A stretch of 64,000 bases of DNA, taken from an uncultured Clostridium sp. (lineage in GTDB: Bacteria; Bacillota; Clostridia; Peptostreptococcales; Peptostreptococcaceae). Of this stretch, positions 27,420 to 35,862 are shown piece after piece. Location of the stretch: positions 1 to 64,000 of the forward strand of contig CAMBXR010000001.1 in the NCBI GenBank assembly GCA_945871955.1, written 5' to 3'. Numbering within the stretch: position 1 is the stretch's first letter; each line of letters begins with the position of its first letter. The notes under the pieces are model-generated. The model searched no databases and was not told the DNA's origin. It saw only the letters and a list, made by a program, of their open reading frames with translations. A program made the translations under genes and the position numbers.

Positions 27420-28211
27420 TTATTTCTCTTTATTTACTCCATAAATAGGATTAATTCTTTTATTATTTATTTTAACTTCAAAATGAACATGATTTCCTGT
27501 TGAATTTCCTGTTGAACCTACATGAGAAATAACCTGTCCTCTTTTTACCACATCGCCTACTTTTACACTTATACTATTATTATGAGCATATAAAGTTTGC
27601 TTATTATCAAAGTGGTCAATCTCCACAACATTTCCATATCCTTTTTTATATCCTGCAAATATTACTATACCATCATCACTAGCTAGTACTTTTGTATTTT
27701 TTGGTGCAGGTATATCTATACCAGTGTGAAAACTCAATTTATTAGTTATTGGATGTACTCTATATCCATATTCTGAACTAACAAAGAAATGATTTTCTAA
27801 AGGCCATCTTCCTTTTACATAAGTTGAATCACTATTTTTTAATATTTCTTCTTTTTCCATTTTTACTTCTTTTATCAATAATTCTTTAGCTTTTTTACAA
27901 TTATTTAATTCATTCTCAGAAAGTATTTTGAGTAAATTAATTTGAATATACTTTAAACTATTTATACTTACTCTTTTTTCTAAAGAAATAAAATTATAAT
28001 TATTTTCAAAGCTTTTATAGTATCTTTTATTTTTTAATATATAGTTTAAATCATTTATTTTCTTATTTAAGTACTCTTCTTCCTCTGATATAGAAATTAG
28101 TTCATCCATAGTATTTTTATTTTGTCCATAGGAAATATTATTTTCAAAATTAAGCAGAAAACTTATTAATAAAATAATACTAATAAGTAACACTTTTAAA
28201 TATTTATTCAT
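27420..28211 (-). CDS. Secreted M23-family metallopeptidase (peptidoglycan endopeptidase)
   Basis: 263 residues: a signal peptide (about 1-28), a Lys/Glu-rich helical or coiled-coil region (about 35-130), and an M23/LytM domain (about 138-258). Zinc ligands are visible in SFHTGIDIPAP (His and Asp) and in HVHFEV (the second His), with LYAHNNS supplying the catalytic His. GSTGNSTGNHVHF is the family hallmark. The active set is complete, so it may cut cell-wall cross-bridges, or serve as a SpoIIQ- or EnvC-like scaffold if regulated. GGAGG lies 6 bases upstream of the ATG. Confidence 0.87.
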   Translation of the reverse strand: MNKYLKVLLISIILLISFLLNFENNISYGQNKNTMDELISISEEEEYLNKKINDLNYILKNKRYYKSFENNYNFISLEKRVSINSLKYIQINLLKILSENELNNCKKAKELLIKEVKMEKEEILKNSDSTYVKGRWPLENHFFVSSEYGYRVHPITNKLSFHTGIDIPAPKNTKVLASDDGIVIFAGYKKGYGNVVEIDHFDNKQTLYAHNNSISVKVGDVVKRGQVISHVGSTGNSTGNHVHFEVKINNKRINPIYGVNKEK

Positions 28212-28329
28212 TTTATACCTCCTTTTCCTATAAACATTATTATTAACTATGTTTATTTTTTTATAATCCTATCCATAATTTTACTTTTAATTAAATAAAA
28301 TATATCAAGGGGCAAAGGGGGGATTTTTT

Positions 28330-28692
28330 ATGAATATCAAAAACGGTTTATTCCTATGTATGTTATTTTTCGCAATTTTATATTGTTTTCTTTATATTCT
28401 TAGGGATATTTATTTTTCTATAGAAAATTTCCAAATGAAAAAATATATAAATAAAATATTGCCTTTTTTTACAAAGTACAATGTATTTTTCCTTGTATTC
28501 ACATTTATAATTTTGGTTTTTACTTATTATAATATGTATATATCAAAACTCTTCTTCTTTATTATTTTAGTATCCATAATTTTAAGTTTTACTTTTATTT
28601 ATATACCAATAAAAAAATTTAAATATACTAATTCTTTACGATTATTGTCTTATATGTTACTTATAGAGGTAATCTTAATCTGTATAGTTTAA
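28330..28692 (+). CDS. Small four-span membrane protein of unknown function
   Basis: 120 residues with four predicted spans (about 6-25, 50-68, 70-92 and 100-120) and a basic cytosolic loop (QMKKYINKILPFFTK). GGGGGG is 6-7 bases upstream of the ATG. It is followed at once by a strong terminator. No family recognised. Confidence 0.6.
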   Translation: MNIKNGLFLCMLFFAILYCFLYILRDIYFSIENFQMKKYINKILPFFTKYNVFFLVFTFIILVFTYYNMYISKLFFFIILVSIILSFTFIYIPIKKFKYTNSLRLLSYMLLIEVILICIV

Positions 28693-28698
28693 AAACTA

Positions 28699-28731
28699 AA
28701 AAATACTGTGGAGTATATCCACAGTATTTTT
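28699..28731. terminator. Bidirectional terminator
   Basis: AAAAATACTGTGG pairs with CCACAGTATTTTT across a 7-base loop, between convergent genes. Confidence 0.88.
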
Positions 28732-28749
28732 GTAATAAGACAGTTTATA

Positions 28750-30657
28750 TTAAAATATATTTTTAGCATAACTAACATATAATGATCTAAGTGTTTTCAT
28801 ATCATTGCTAAGTTCTTTTTGAAGATTAGAAACAGTTTCATAATCTTTGTTCTCTATAGCTTCAATTATTTGTGTAAATAAACATTTACTTGTTAATGTA
28901 TCCTTCATCACTTTATTTTTTAACTCTGAAATCGTGTTCCAATTTACTTCATCTAGTGCATCCATGTTCTCTGTTGTATGTAATTTAACATATCCTCTTA
29001 GTCTGTCCATATGATCATGTATTATTCTAAATCTTAACTCTTTTTTCCATTTATCTATAGCACCTGCTTTAAAAGAGTTAATTATATTATCTGAAAACAC
29101 ATCTCCATTTTTTAATGATTTAAGTTTTTCTTCATATTTTGTGAAGTTTTGCATATTTTCATATACAGTTGCTGGTGGCTCACCAAATCTTACTCTTCTT
29201 TCTTCTTCATTATAATTTTCAAATACATCATTTTCATCTCTATAGACTCTATTTTTTTCTAAATAGAAACTTTCTTCGCCTAGTCCCTTTGAAATTTCTC
29301 TTTCTAAATCTTGTGTAGTAAGTTTACTATTTGCAACAGCTATAATTCCATCTAACATAGTTTGATAACATCCTGCTATTACTAAATAAGTATTTGAAAG
29401 AGGGTTAGGAGATCTAAGTTCAAATCTTAAAGCCTTTGGATTTTTTGCATCTCTTATAAGCCCTACAAGTACTGATCTATTTCTAGATGGTATTTCATAA
29501 GTATGACCAAGAGATGTTACTATACAAACAGGAGCTTCAAAACCTGGTACTAATCTTTCAAATCCGTCATTTGTACATGTTACAATTGGATTTAATACCT
29601 CATAGTTATGAAGTAATCCCATTAATGCCCCATATCCTATTTCATTTAAATAATCTTTTTTCATATCATTTGGGGCAAATAAGTTTTGTATCTTTCCATT
29701 TTTTAATTTAACACTTGCACCTACATGAGTATGACCCCCACTACCTGCTACTCCGTATATTGGTTTAGCTTTAAAAGTCACTTCCAATCCATTCATTGTA
29801 AATATATCTTCTATAACTTCTTTTACTATTAGTTGATTATCCGCTGCTCTAAGAGGTGAATCAAATTTCCAAGAAATTTCTAATTGTTCCATGGCATGAT
29901 TTGTTTTTCCTTCTATACTAATAGAGCTTTGTATTCCTCCAACTTCCTTATGAGCCATTTCTGGATTAATACCTAAATTTTGTAATTTAATTAATGATTT
30001 TTCTAAACATGTTCTTATTATTCCATGTGTTCTTTTCCAGTATTGTTCTTTTAAACTTTGTGATACTGATAATTTTTCTAAATCAGCCTTGTCTTCTGGT
30101 GTATTAACCCAAAATTCCAATTCTGTAGCAGCAGTTAAAAGTATATCTTCTATTTCATCTACACTATTTATACCCATATTATTTATCAAATGAGGATATT
30201 TTTTAAATAAGGACATTAAAGAGTTTTTAAAATTTTTCTCAGCTTTTTGTAAAACCCCTCTAGAACAAACTTTTTTATTGTCATGTATTAAGAAAGCTGG
30301 TATTTTTAATGTTCCTATTGGAAGATTTGTATCTGGATCTATATGCTCTAAATTATAATCAACATACCATCTTGCATTAATATCCGGCATTAAATCAACT
30401 TTTGCATTATTAAGTGTAGCTATATCATATAATTCAACACTTGACCCATCAGTTTGTATAGCTGATTGTAAAAATCCTTCTACATCTTCTAAAAAAAACT
30501 CTATTGGAATTTTTTCATCTGTTGCATTTCCCCCTAAATCTACACCTACTAAAGAAACAAATCTTATATTTTTATGTTTTAACATTAATTCTTTAAATTC
30601 TTCATCACTATAATTATTTTTGTTAACATAATATAACATATCATTGTTGCTTTTCAT
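28750..30657 (-). CDS. Glutamine synthetase, long atypical form
   Basis: 635 residues, longer than the usual type I enzyme (440-470). It condenses glutamate and ammonia with ATP. The core is clear: TDGSSVELYD (near 69), AATELEFW in the catalytic domain, AGSGGHTHVGAS with the metal and glutamate His, VPGFEAPV, IPSRNRSVLVGL, and LRFELRSPNPLSNTYL. After the core comes an extra helical C-terminal region of about 150 residues (roughly 480-635). Type III enzymes are about 700 residues and have a different signature, so I keep this as an extended type I-like form. GGAGG lies about 11 bases upstream of the ATG. Its control region is listed separately. Confidence 0.88.
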   Translation of the reverse strand: MKSNNDMLYYVNKNNYSDEEFKELMLKHKNIRFVSLVGVDLGGNATDEKIPIEFFLEDVEGFLQSAIQTDGSSVELYDIATLNNAKVDLMPDINARWYVDYNLEHIDPDTNLPIGTLKIPAFLIHDNKKVCSRGVLQKAEKNFKNSLMSLFKKYPHLINNMGINSVDEIEDILLTAATELEFWVNTPEDKADLEKLSVSQSLKEQYWKRTHGIIRTCLEKSLIKLQNLGINPEMAHKEVGGIQSSISIEGKTNHAMEQLEISWKFDSPLRAADNQLIVKEVIEDIFTMNGLEVTFKAKPIYGVAGSGGHTHVGASVKLKNGKIQNLFAPNDMKKDYLNEIGYGALMGLLHNYEVLNPIVTCTNDGFERLVPGFEAPVCIVTSLGHTYEIPSRNRSVLVGLIRDAKNPKALRFELRSPNPLSNTYLVIAGCYQTMLDGIIAVANSKLTTQDLEREISKGLGEESFYLEKNRVYRDENDVFENYNEEERRVRFGEPPATVYENMQNFTKYEEKLKSLKNGDVFSDNIINSFKAGAIDKWKKELRFRIIHDHMDRLRGYVKLHTTENMDALDEVNWNTISELKNKVMKDTLTSKCLFTQIIEAIENKDYETVSNLQKELSNDMKTLRSLYVSYAKNIF

Positions 30658-30691
30658 ATTTTAAACTCCCTCCAAATTTAAGCTATAATCA

Positions 30692-30727
30692 ACGAATTAT
30701 TTTTAATATTAATCAAAAATAATTCGT
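30692..30727. repeat. Inverted repeat in the glutamine synthetase leader
   Basis: A perfect 13-bp inverted repeat (ACGAATTATTTTT and its complement, 10-base spacer) lies just inside the predicted start of the glutamine synthetase transcript. No T-run follows on the minus strand, so it is more likely an RNA stem or operator than a terminator. Confidence 0.7.
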
Positions 30728-30742
30728 AATTTTATTTATTTT

Positions 30743-30771
30743 ATTATAGATAATTTAATAATACTTCGCAA
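30743..30771 (-). promoter_or_regulatory. Promoter of the glutamine synthetase gene
   Basis: On the minus strand TTGCGA (30771-30766) and TATAAT (30748-30743) are 17 bases apart, giving a leader of about 80 bases. Confidence 0.6.
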
Positions 30772-30805
30772 TGCTTTTTTCATATTTTTTATATAATTAT
30801 TAATA

Positions 30806-30843
30806 CTATTATTAATAAAAAGTTTAACTTTTATTAATAATAG
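30806..30843. repeat. Perfect 15-bp inverted repeat upstream of the glutamine synthetase promoter
   Basis: CTATTATTAATAAAA (30806-30820) is repeated inverted at 30829-30843 with an 8-base spacer. It lies between the divergent glutamine synthetase and exonuclease genes and could be an operator for either. Confidence 0.7.
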
Positions 30844-30940
30844 GTTATACTTAGAAATAGATATTATTATTATAGTTTGTTTTACTTTTTATTCTTTAAT
30901 TATAGTATTTGCACAATTAATAGTTTAGGAGAAAAATTTT

Positions 30941-31705
30941 ATGGAATATATAATTTTTGACTTAGAGTTTAACCAAGGATTTGACAGAAAACTAAATAAG
31001 ACAATCTCTAATGAAAAATGCCCTTTTGAGATTCTTCAAATAGGTGCTGTTAAATTGGACTCTAACTTAGATATGATTGATACTTTTAATACTTTTATTA
31101 AACCTAATATATACAAGGAAATCCACCCTTTTATAAAAAAGATGACTAATATAACTAATGAAGATGTTAAAAATGCTCCAAACTTTTGTGAAGCATTTAA
31201 TATGTTTAAATCATTTATGGGTAATGAAAAAAATATACTTTGCGTTTGGGGTAATGGTGATTTAAAAGAATTATATAGAAATATTAAGTATTATAATCTA
31301 TCAACAAACAATTTATCTAATACTTATATAAATGTTCAGCATCATGCATCTATTTATTTTAATAATCCAACGGGAAAAAGTATAGGACTTCAAAATGCAA
31401 TTACTTTATTAGAATTAAATCAAGATAAGTCTTATCATAATGCTTTAAACGATGCTTATTATACTTCTCTAGTATTTAAAAAAATTTTTAATGATAAAAT
31501 AGAGATTAAAAAATATAACTTTGACAATGAGTCTAAAAAGAAAACTGTCGTAAAGAAAAAAATTAATTATGATAATATTTTTAATGAATTCAAAAAGATT
31601 CTTAATAGAGATTTGAGCAAAGAAGAGAAAAAAATTATTCATTTAGCTTATAAAATGGGACGAAGAAGTGCATCTTCTAAAGAAAAGAACAATATAAAAG
31701 ATTAA
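30941..31705 (+). CDS. DEDD-family 3'-5' exonuclease (DnaQ-like)
   Basis: 254 residues with an RNase T/DnaQ exonuclease domain (about 1-185): FDLEFNQGF supplies the first Asp and Glu, GNGDLKEL the second Asp, and YHNALNDAYYT the His-x4-Asp motif, making it a DEDDh enzyme. A basic C-terminal tail (about 190-254; KKKTVVKKK, then MGRRSASS) may bind nucleic acid. The substrate (DNA proofreading or small RNA, KapD-like) is not clear. GGAG lies about 8-9 bases upstream of the ATG. It stands alone with its own terminator. Confidence 0.83.
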   Translation: MEYIIFDLEFNQGFDRKLNKTISNEKCPFEILQIGAVKLDSNLDMIDTFNTFIKPNIYKEIHPFIKKMTNITNEDVKNAPNFCEAFNMFKSFMGNEKNILCVWGNGDLKELYRNIKYYNLSTNNLSNTYINVQHHASIYFNNPTGKSIGLQNAITLLELNQDKSYHNALNDAYYTSLVFKKIFNDKIEIKKYNFDNESKKKTVVKKKINYDNIFNEFKKILNRDLSKEEKKIIHLAYKMGRRSASSKEKNNIKD

Positions 31706-31739
31706 AAAATCCTTCCTTTATTTTTGGGAAGGATTTTTT
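31704..31739. terminator. Bidirectional terminator
   Basis: AAAAAATCCTTCC pairs with GGAAGGATTTTTT across a 10-base loop, between convergent genes. Confidence 0.88.
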
Positions 31740-31755
31740 TATTTAAAGTATATTA

Positions 31756-32508
31756 TTATTTTATTACTAATTCCACAGGGCAGTGATCTGAACCTAATAC
31801 TTCTGTATAAATTGAAGCTGAAACAAGTCTATCTTTCAATCTTTCAGATGTGCAGAAATAATCAATTCTCCATCCTGCATTTTTCTCTCTAGCTTTAAAT
31901 CTATAAGACCACCATGAATAAATATTTTCTTTATCTGGATAGAAATATCTAAAAGTATCTATAAATCCTGAATCTAAAAACTTTGTAAATTTATTTCTTT
32001 CTTCATCTGTAAACCCTGCATTTTTTCTATTTGTCTTAGGATTTTTTAAGTCTATTTCTTTATGAGCAACATTTAAGTCACCACATACTATTACTGGCTT
32101 TTTGCTATCAAGTTCTACTAAGTAATTTCTAAAATCATCTTCCCATTGCATTCTGTAATCAAGTCTTTTTAATTCATTTTGAGAATTTGGAGTATATACT
32201 GTTACCATATAAAATTCATCAAACTCTAAAGTAATAACTCTACCCTCTTGGTCATGTTCTTCAATGCCTATACCGTAAGTTACACTAATAGGTTTATTCT
32301 TTGTAAATATGGCAGTTCCTGAATACCCCTTCTTTTTAGCATAATTCCAATACTGATGATACCCATCTAAATTTAAGTCTATTTGATTTTCTTGTAGTTT
32401 TGTTTCTTGTAAACAAAATATATCAGCATCAACTTCATTAAAAAACTCCATAAAGTTTTTATTTACACATGCTCTTATTCCGTTAACATTCCATGATATA
32501 AGTTTCAT
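31756..32508 (-). CDS. xth: Exodeoxyribonuclease III (ExoA/Xth)
   Basis: A 250-residue AP endonuclease/3'-5' exonuclease of the ExoIII family, acting in base-excision repair. All signatures are present: [13 protein letters not shown] (3-15), [11 protein letters not shown] (about 30), [30 protein letters not shown] (about 142), and GSDHCPVEL at the C-terminus with the catalytic His. AAGGAG lies 5-6 bases upstream of the ATG. It starts 15 bases after the GalT-like gene, so the two are an operon; the pairing looks incidental. Confidence 0.95.
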   Translation of the reverse strand: MKLISWNVNGIRACVNKNFMEFFNEVDADIFCLQETKLQENQIDLNLDGYHQYWNYAKKKGYSGTAIFTKNKPISVTYGIGIEEHDQEGRVITLEFDEFYMVTVYTPNSQNELKRLDYRMQWEDDFRNYLVELDSKKPVIVCGDLNVAHKEIDLKNPKTNRKNAGFTDEERNKFTKFLDSGFIDTFRYFYPDKENIYSWWSYRFKAREKNAGWRIDYFCTSERLKDRLVSASIYTEVLGSDHCPVELVIK

Positions 32509-32523
32509 TTTTTCTCCTTATTT

Positions 32524-33483
32524 TTAACTAAATTTTAATGTTTTTGCTATATCTTCTGATTTTACAGATGATACATACATTCCTGTACTAAGCTCAAATC
32601 CACCAAAATTAAATTTTCTTGGCACTATGTGAATATGTACATTATACTTATTTTTATAGTCATATTCTTCATTTACAGGATGGCTATGAATATATAAATT
32701 AAATGGACAATTTCCATATACTTCATATATTTTTGTAAATAATTTTTTCATAATTATAGATAAATCTTTTAATCTTTCATCATCTATATCATAAAAATAC
32801 GTATTATCTTTAAATAAAATTACTGTATCCCCTGTTAATTTACAAACTTCTGGTATAAATACTAGAAAATTTTCATTATTGTAAACAACTCTTTTTTCAT
32901 ACTTAATTTCTTCTTTAATAATATGTTCATACATATTTATACCCACATTTGAATAAAAATCTTCACAAACTTTATACTCATTTTCCAAATTGTGTGGAAT
33001 AATTGGTAAAGATAAAATTTGCGAATGAGGATGCATTAAAGAAGCCCCAGCTTCTCTTAAATAATTTTTAAAAAGACAAATATATTTAGTGTCTTTATCC
33101 TCTTTAAAAGCTTTAAATCTATCTTTATACACCAACAATAAGTTATAAAATTCTTCTTGTGTCATATTAAAAAAATTACCATTGTGTTTATATGTATCTA
33201 TTATTACCTCATGATGACCTTTTATCTTATTAATAGGATTTTCATCTATAATAGGATATTTATTTTTTACTGATTTTACTATCCATTCATTATTTATTTT
33301 TATTACAGATGTCTCTTCTTCTATATATTCTTCATTCCCTCGACAAAAGGGACATGTTTTGTTATACTCCTTATCTTCATTCTCATTTTTATCTTCTATA
33401 ATCTTGTCCATAGGTCTATTTGATCTTTCCCTAGCAATTATTACTTGATTATTATTTAATGTATCTACAGCAAGTTCTTTCAT
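32524..33483 (-). CDS. GalT-like nucleotidyltransferase (HIT superfamily)
   Basis: 319 residues of the galactose-1-phosphate uridylyltransferase fold. The N-terminal half has the zinc pair CPFC (near 44) and the active-site motif SLMHPHSQIL (near 152-161), where the second His is the nucleotidylated residue. The C-terminal half has NLYIHSHPVNE and VHIHIVPR. The C-terminal block GGFELSTGMYVSSV is shared by the GalT/DUF4931 group, which includes ADP-glucose phosphorylase. No galK or galE is near, so a Leloir role is not supported here. AAGGAG is about 6 bases upstream of the ATG. Confidence 0.8.
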   Translation of the reverse strand: MKELAVDTLNNNQVIIARERSNRPMDKIIEDKNENEDKEYNKTCPFCRGNEEYIEEETSVIKINNEWIVKSVKNKYPIIDENPINKIKGHHEVIIDTYKHNGNFFNMTQEEFYNLLLVYKDRFKAFKEDKDTKYICLFKNYLREAGASLMHPHSQILSLPIIPHNLENEYKVCEDFYSNVGINMYEHIIKEEIKYEKRVVYNNENFLVFIPEVCKLTGDTVILFKDNTYFYDIDDERLKDLSIIMKKLFTKIYEVYGNCPFNLYIHSHPVNEEYDYKNKYNVHIHIVPRKFNFGGFELSTGMYVSSVKSEDIAKTLKFS

Positions 33484-33776
33484 TATAAACTCCTTTATTA
33501 TAGCCTATTTAAAACATTTTTATTAAACTCCCTTAAATAAATTATATTTTAACAATTTTTTTTTGTAAATATTATCTATCATGTCTTTAAGTAATTTATT
33601 ATGTTATATGTTTATACTTATTATATAAAGCTATACTACAAATCTTATTATAATAGTTAATTTTATTATTAAATTTATATTTTTTATAATAATGCAGTTT
33701 TTTAATAATTGTGCTACGATTAAATTAGATTGAGATATAATAATCAATTTATATGTTGATAAGGGGGAATATTTAA
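33484..33776. other. AT-rich intergenic region
   Basis: 293 bases between divergent genes. I see no coding frame or RNA gene. TATAAT at 33736-33741 may be the -10 box of the aminotransferase gene, but no convincing -35 box lies 17 bases upstream. Confidence 0.4.
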
Positions 33777-34994
33777 ATGAAATTTTCAAAGAGACTTAGT
33801 TCAATGCAAGAGTCACCAATAAGAAAATTAGCACCATTTGCTACAGCTGCTAAAGCTGATGGAGTAAAGGTATATCACTTAAATATAGGCCAACCTGACA
33901 TTATAACTCCAGTGGGATTTTTCGATGCAGTTAAAAATTTTGATAAAGAAGTATTAGAATATGCAGGTTCACAAGGAATACCTGAATTAATTGAAGCTAT
34001 AAGAAAATACTACACTACATACAACATGGATTTTAAAAATGAAGATATTATAATCACTAATGGTGGTAGTGAAGCTTTATTATTCGCCTTTATGGCTGCC
34101 TGTGATCCAGGAGATAATATTTTAGTTCCAGAACCATTCTATACAAACTACAACGGATTTGCTCAATGTTTAAACGTGGAAATCAAATCTATAACTACAG
34201 TTGCAGAAAATGGCTTTCACCTACCTTCTAAAGAAGAAATATTAGCTAAAATAGATGATAAAACTTCTGCAATCTTAATTGTTAATCCAGGAAATCCTAC
34301 AGGATGTGTTTATACTAAAGAAGAAGTTCAAATGATAGCTGATATAGCTAAAGAAAAAGACTTATGGATAATAGCTGACGAAGTATATAGAGAATTCGTT
34401 TATGAAGGACTTGAATATACTAGCTTTGGTAATATGAAAGAAGTTGAAGATAGAGTTGTTATAATAGATAGTGTTTCTAAGAGATATAGCGCTTGTGGTG
34501 CTAGAATAGGCTCTATAGCTTGTAAAAATAAACAATTTATGGCTGAAGTTATGAAAGTATGCCAAGGAAGACTTTGTGTTGCTACTATAGAACAACTTGG
34601 AGCTGCCGCTTTATACGACACTCCTAAATCTTATTTCAAAGAAGTTAATGATGAATATAGAAAAAGAAGAGATGTATTATATGATGAATTAATGAAGGCT
34701 GAAGGTGTAATTTGTGAAAAACCTATGGGTGCATTTTATATCGTAGCTAAATTACCTGTTGAAAATGCTGAAGACTTCGTTGCTTGGACATTAAAAGAAT
34801 TCAGAAGAGATAATGAAACTGTTATGTGTACACCTGCTGAAGGATTCTATTCAACTCCAGGTCTAGGTAAAAATGAAGTCAGACTTGCTTATGTATTAAA
34901 AGAAGAAAGTCTTAGAAGAGCTGGTCAGTTATTAAGAGAAGCCTTAGAAGAATACACTAAGTTAGAAAAAGAAACTGCTTTAGCTAAAGCTTAA
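33777..34994 (+). CDS. PLP-dependent aminotransferase, class I (aspartate/alanine type)
   Basis: 405 residues, fold type I. Signatures: HLNIGQPDIITP (about 35), EYAGSQGIPELIEAI, NGGSEALLFAF, VNPGNPTGCVYTKEE with the conserved Asn (about 170), IADEVYREFVYEG with the PLP Asp and Tyr (about 200), and SVSKRYSACGARIGSI with the Schiff-base Lys (about 235) and phosphate Arg. The C-terminal Arg is in EVRLAYV. Substrate class is aspartate- or alanine-like, not certain. GGGGG is about 10 bases upstream of the ATG. It has many GAA and GCT codons and looks well expressed. Confidence 0.9.
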   Translation: MKFSKRLSSMQESPIRKLAPFATAAKADGVKVYHLNIGQPDIITPVGFFDAVKNFDKEVLEYAGSQGIPELIEAIRKYYTTYNMDFKNEDIIITNGGSEALLFAFMAACDPGDNILVPEPFYTNYNGFAQCLNVEIKSITTVAENGFHLPSKEEILAKIDDKTSAILIVNPGNPTGCVYTKEEVQMIADIAKEKDLWIIADEVYREFVYEGLEYTSFGNMKEVEDRVVIIDSVSKRYSACGARIGSIACKNKQFMAEVMKVCQGRLCVATIEQLGAAALYDTPKSYFKEVNDEYRKRRDVLYDELMKAEGVICEKPMGAFYIVAKLPVENAEDFVAWTLKEFRRDNETVMCTPAEGFYSTPGLGKNEVRLAYVLKEESLRRAGQLLREALEEYTKLEKETALAKA

Positions 34995-35023
34995 TATATA
35001 TTTATAAATTCATTTCTTGAATT

Positions 35024-35057
35024 AAAAAACCATCTTATTTTTATAAGATGGTTTTTT
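35024..35057. terminator. Bidirectional terminator
   Basis: AAAAAACCATCTTAT pairs with ATAAGATGGTTTTTT across a 4-base loop. Confidence 0.9.
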
Positions 35058-35063
35058 TAAGTA

Positions 35064-35516
35064 TTAATTTAATTCTTCTTTATTTAGTATGTATTGAAGA
35101 GTTTCTAAAGCTTCTTGATATTTTATTCTATCACTTTCATCTAATCTATCTAGTTTTTGTTCTAAATCATTGCTTAGCTTACTAGTGAAATCTACAGCTA
35201 ATTTCTCCCCTTCTTCAGTTATCATTATCATGTATTTTCTTCTGTCTGATAGATCCTTTTCCCTATAAACATAACCCTTTTTAGTTAAATCATCTATCAT
35301 GCTTGTTAAACTACCTTTTTCTATGTTTAATTTAGCACATAATTCTGTCATACTTATACTTCCATGATTTTTTATAAATACTAAAGCTTTTAATTGTGTT
35401 TTATTAACATTATATAATGCCGAATATTTTTTTAGGTATTCTAAGTATAGACTTGAATAAATTTTAGGGAATGTTTTTGATAAAAACCCTATTGTATTTG
35501 TTACTATACAGTTCAT
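35064..35516 (-). CDS. MarR-family transcriptional regulator
   Basis: 150 residues with a winged helix at about 30-125: KTQLKALVFIKNHGSISMTELCAKLNIEKGSLTSMIDDLTKKGYVYREK, then the DRRKYMIMITEEG wing characteristic of MarR proteins. Flanking helices form the dimer interface. The ligand is unknown. The convergent neighbour is the aminotransferase gene and the upstream stretch is non-coding, so its target is probably itself or a distant gene. GAGGTG lies 6 bases upstream of the ATG. Confidence 0.87.
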   Translation of the reverse strand: MNCIVTNTIGFLSKTFPKIYSSLYLEYLKKYSALYNVNKTQLKALVFIKNHGSISMTELCAKLNIEKGSLTSMIDDLTKKGYVYREKDLSDRRKYMIMITEEGEKLAVDFTSKLSNDLEQKLDRLDESDRIKYQEALETLQYILNKEELN

Positions 35517-35646
35517 TTAATCACCTCAGATGCTTAATTTATTAACTTTTTTACCACTTCTATAGTTTACAATAAAAATATTTCCAGTACAATACTTTTT
35601 AAAAATATATCTATTGTTATATTTAATATTATTTTAGCTTATATTT

Positions 35647-35735
35647 AAATTTTGTCATAAAAAATTCGCTTCGCTCATGTCGCCAACGTCTAAGTCTTCG
35701 CTACCGCTTCAGACTTATCCCGTTGCTCAAAATTT
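35647..35735. repeat. GC-rich nested inverted-repeat element
   Basis: An 89-base segment is clearly richer in GC than its surroundings and bounded by AAATTTTG (35647-35654) and CAAAATTT (35728-35735). Inside, CAACG (35684-35688) pairs with CGTTG and TAAGTCT (35691-35697) pairs with AGACTTA around a loop containing CTTCGC and CGCTTC. It has no coding frame. It looks like a REP- or MITE-type repeat or a structured RNA; the rest of the genome would be needed to tell. Confidence 0.55.
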
Positions 35736-35823
35736 ACTTTTTTACTACGAATTATACATATTGATAATACTTAATTGTAGGAGTTTTCTACAATAAAAAT
35801 GATAATATAGTGTCCTAGTAAGT

Positions 35824-35857
35824 AAAAAATAAAGAGCCAAATGGCTCTTTATTTTTT
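35824..35857 (-). terminator. Terminator of purB
   Basis: AAAAAATAAAGAGCCA pairs perfectly with TGGCTCTTTATTTTTT across a 2-base spacer, just after the purB stop. Confidence 0.9.
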
Positions 35858-35862
35858 ATAAT

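Larger units (their letters stand above)
35517..35862. other. Non-coding region with a GC-rich structured element
   Basis: 346 bases with no credible gene. It holds the GC-rich dyad element (35647-35735), a small TTGTAG/CTACAA hairpin (about 35776-35795), and the purB terminator. The remainder is AT-rich and featureless. Confidence 0.6.

Noticed and set aside
28750..30657. Glutamine synthetase as type III (GlnN)
   Set aside because: Motifs and order follow type I, and the length is short of the usual 700 residues.
30692..30727. Inverted repeat in the glutamine synthetase leader as a terminator
   Set aside because: No T-run follows the stem on the minus strand.
32524..33483. GalT assigned to the Leloir pathway
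   Set aside because: No galactokinase or epimerase gene is near, and the HIT-fold family includes other nucleotidylyltransferases.
35647..35735. GC-rich block as a tRNA gene
   Set aside because: The arms nest into one hairpin rather than a cloverleaf, and there is no T-loop or CCA-stem pattern.
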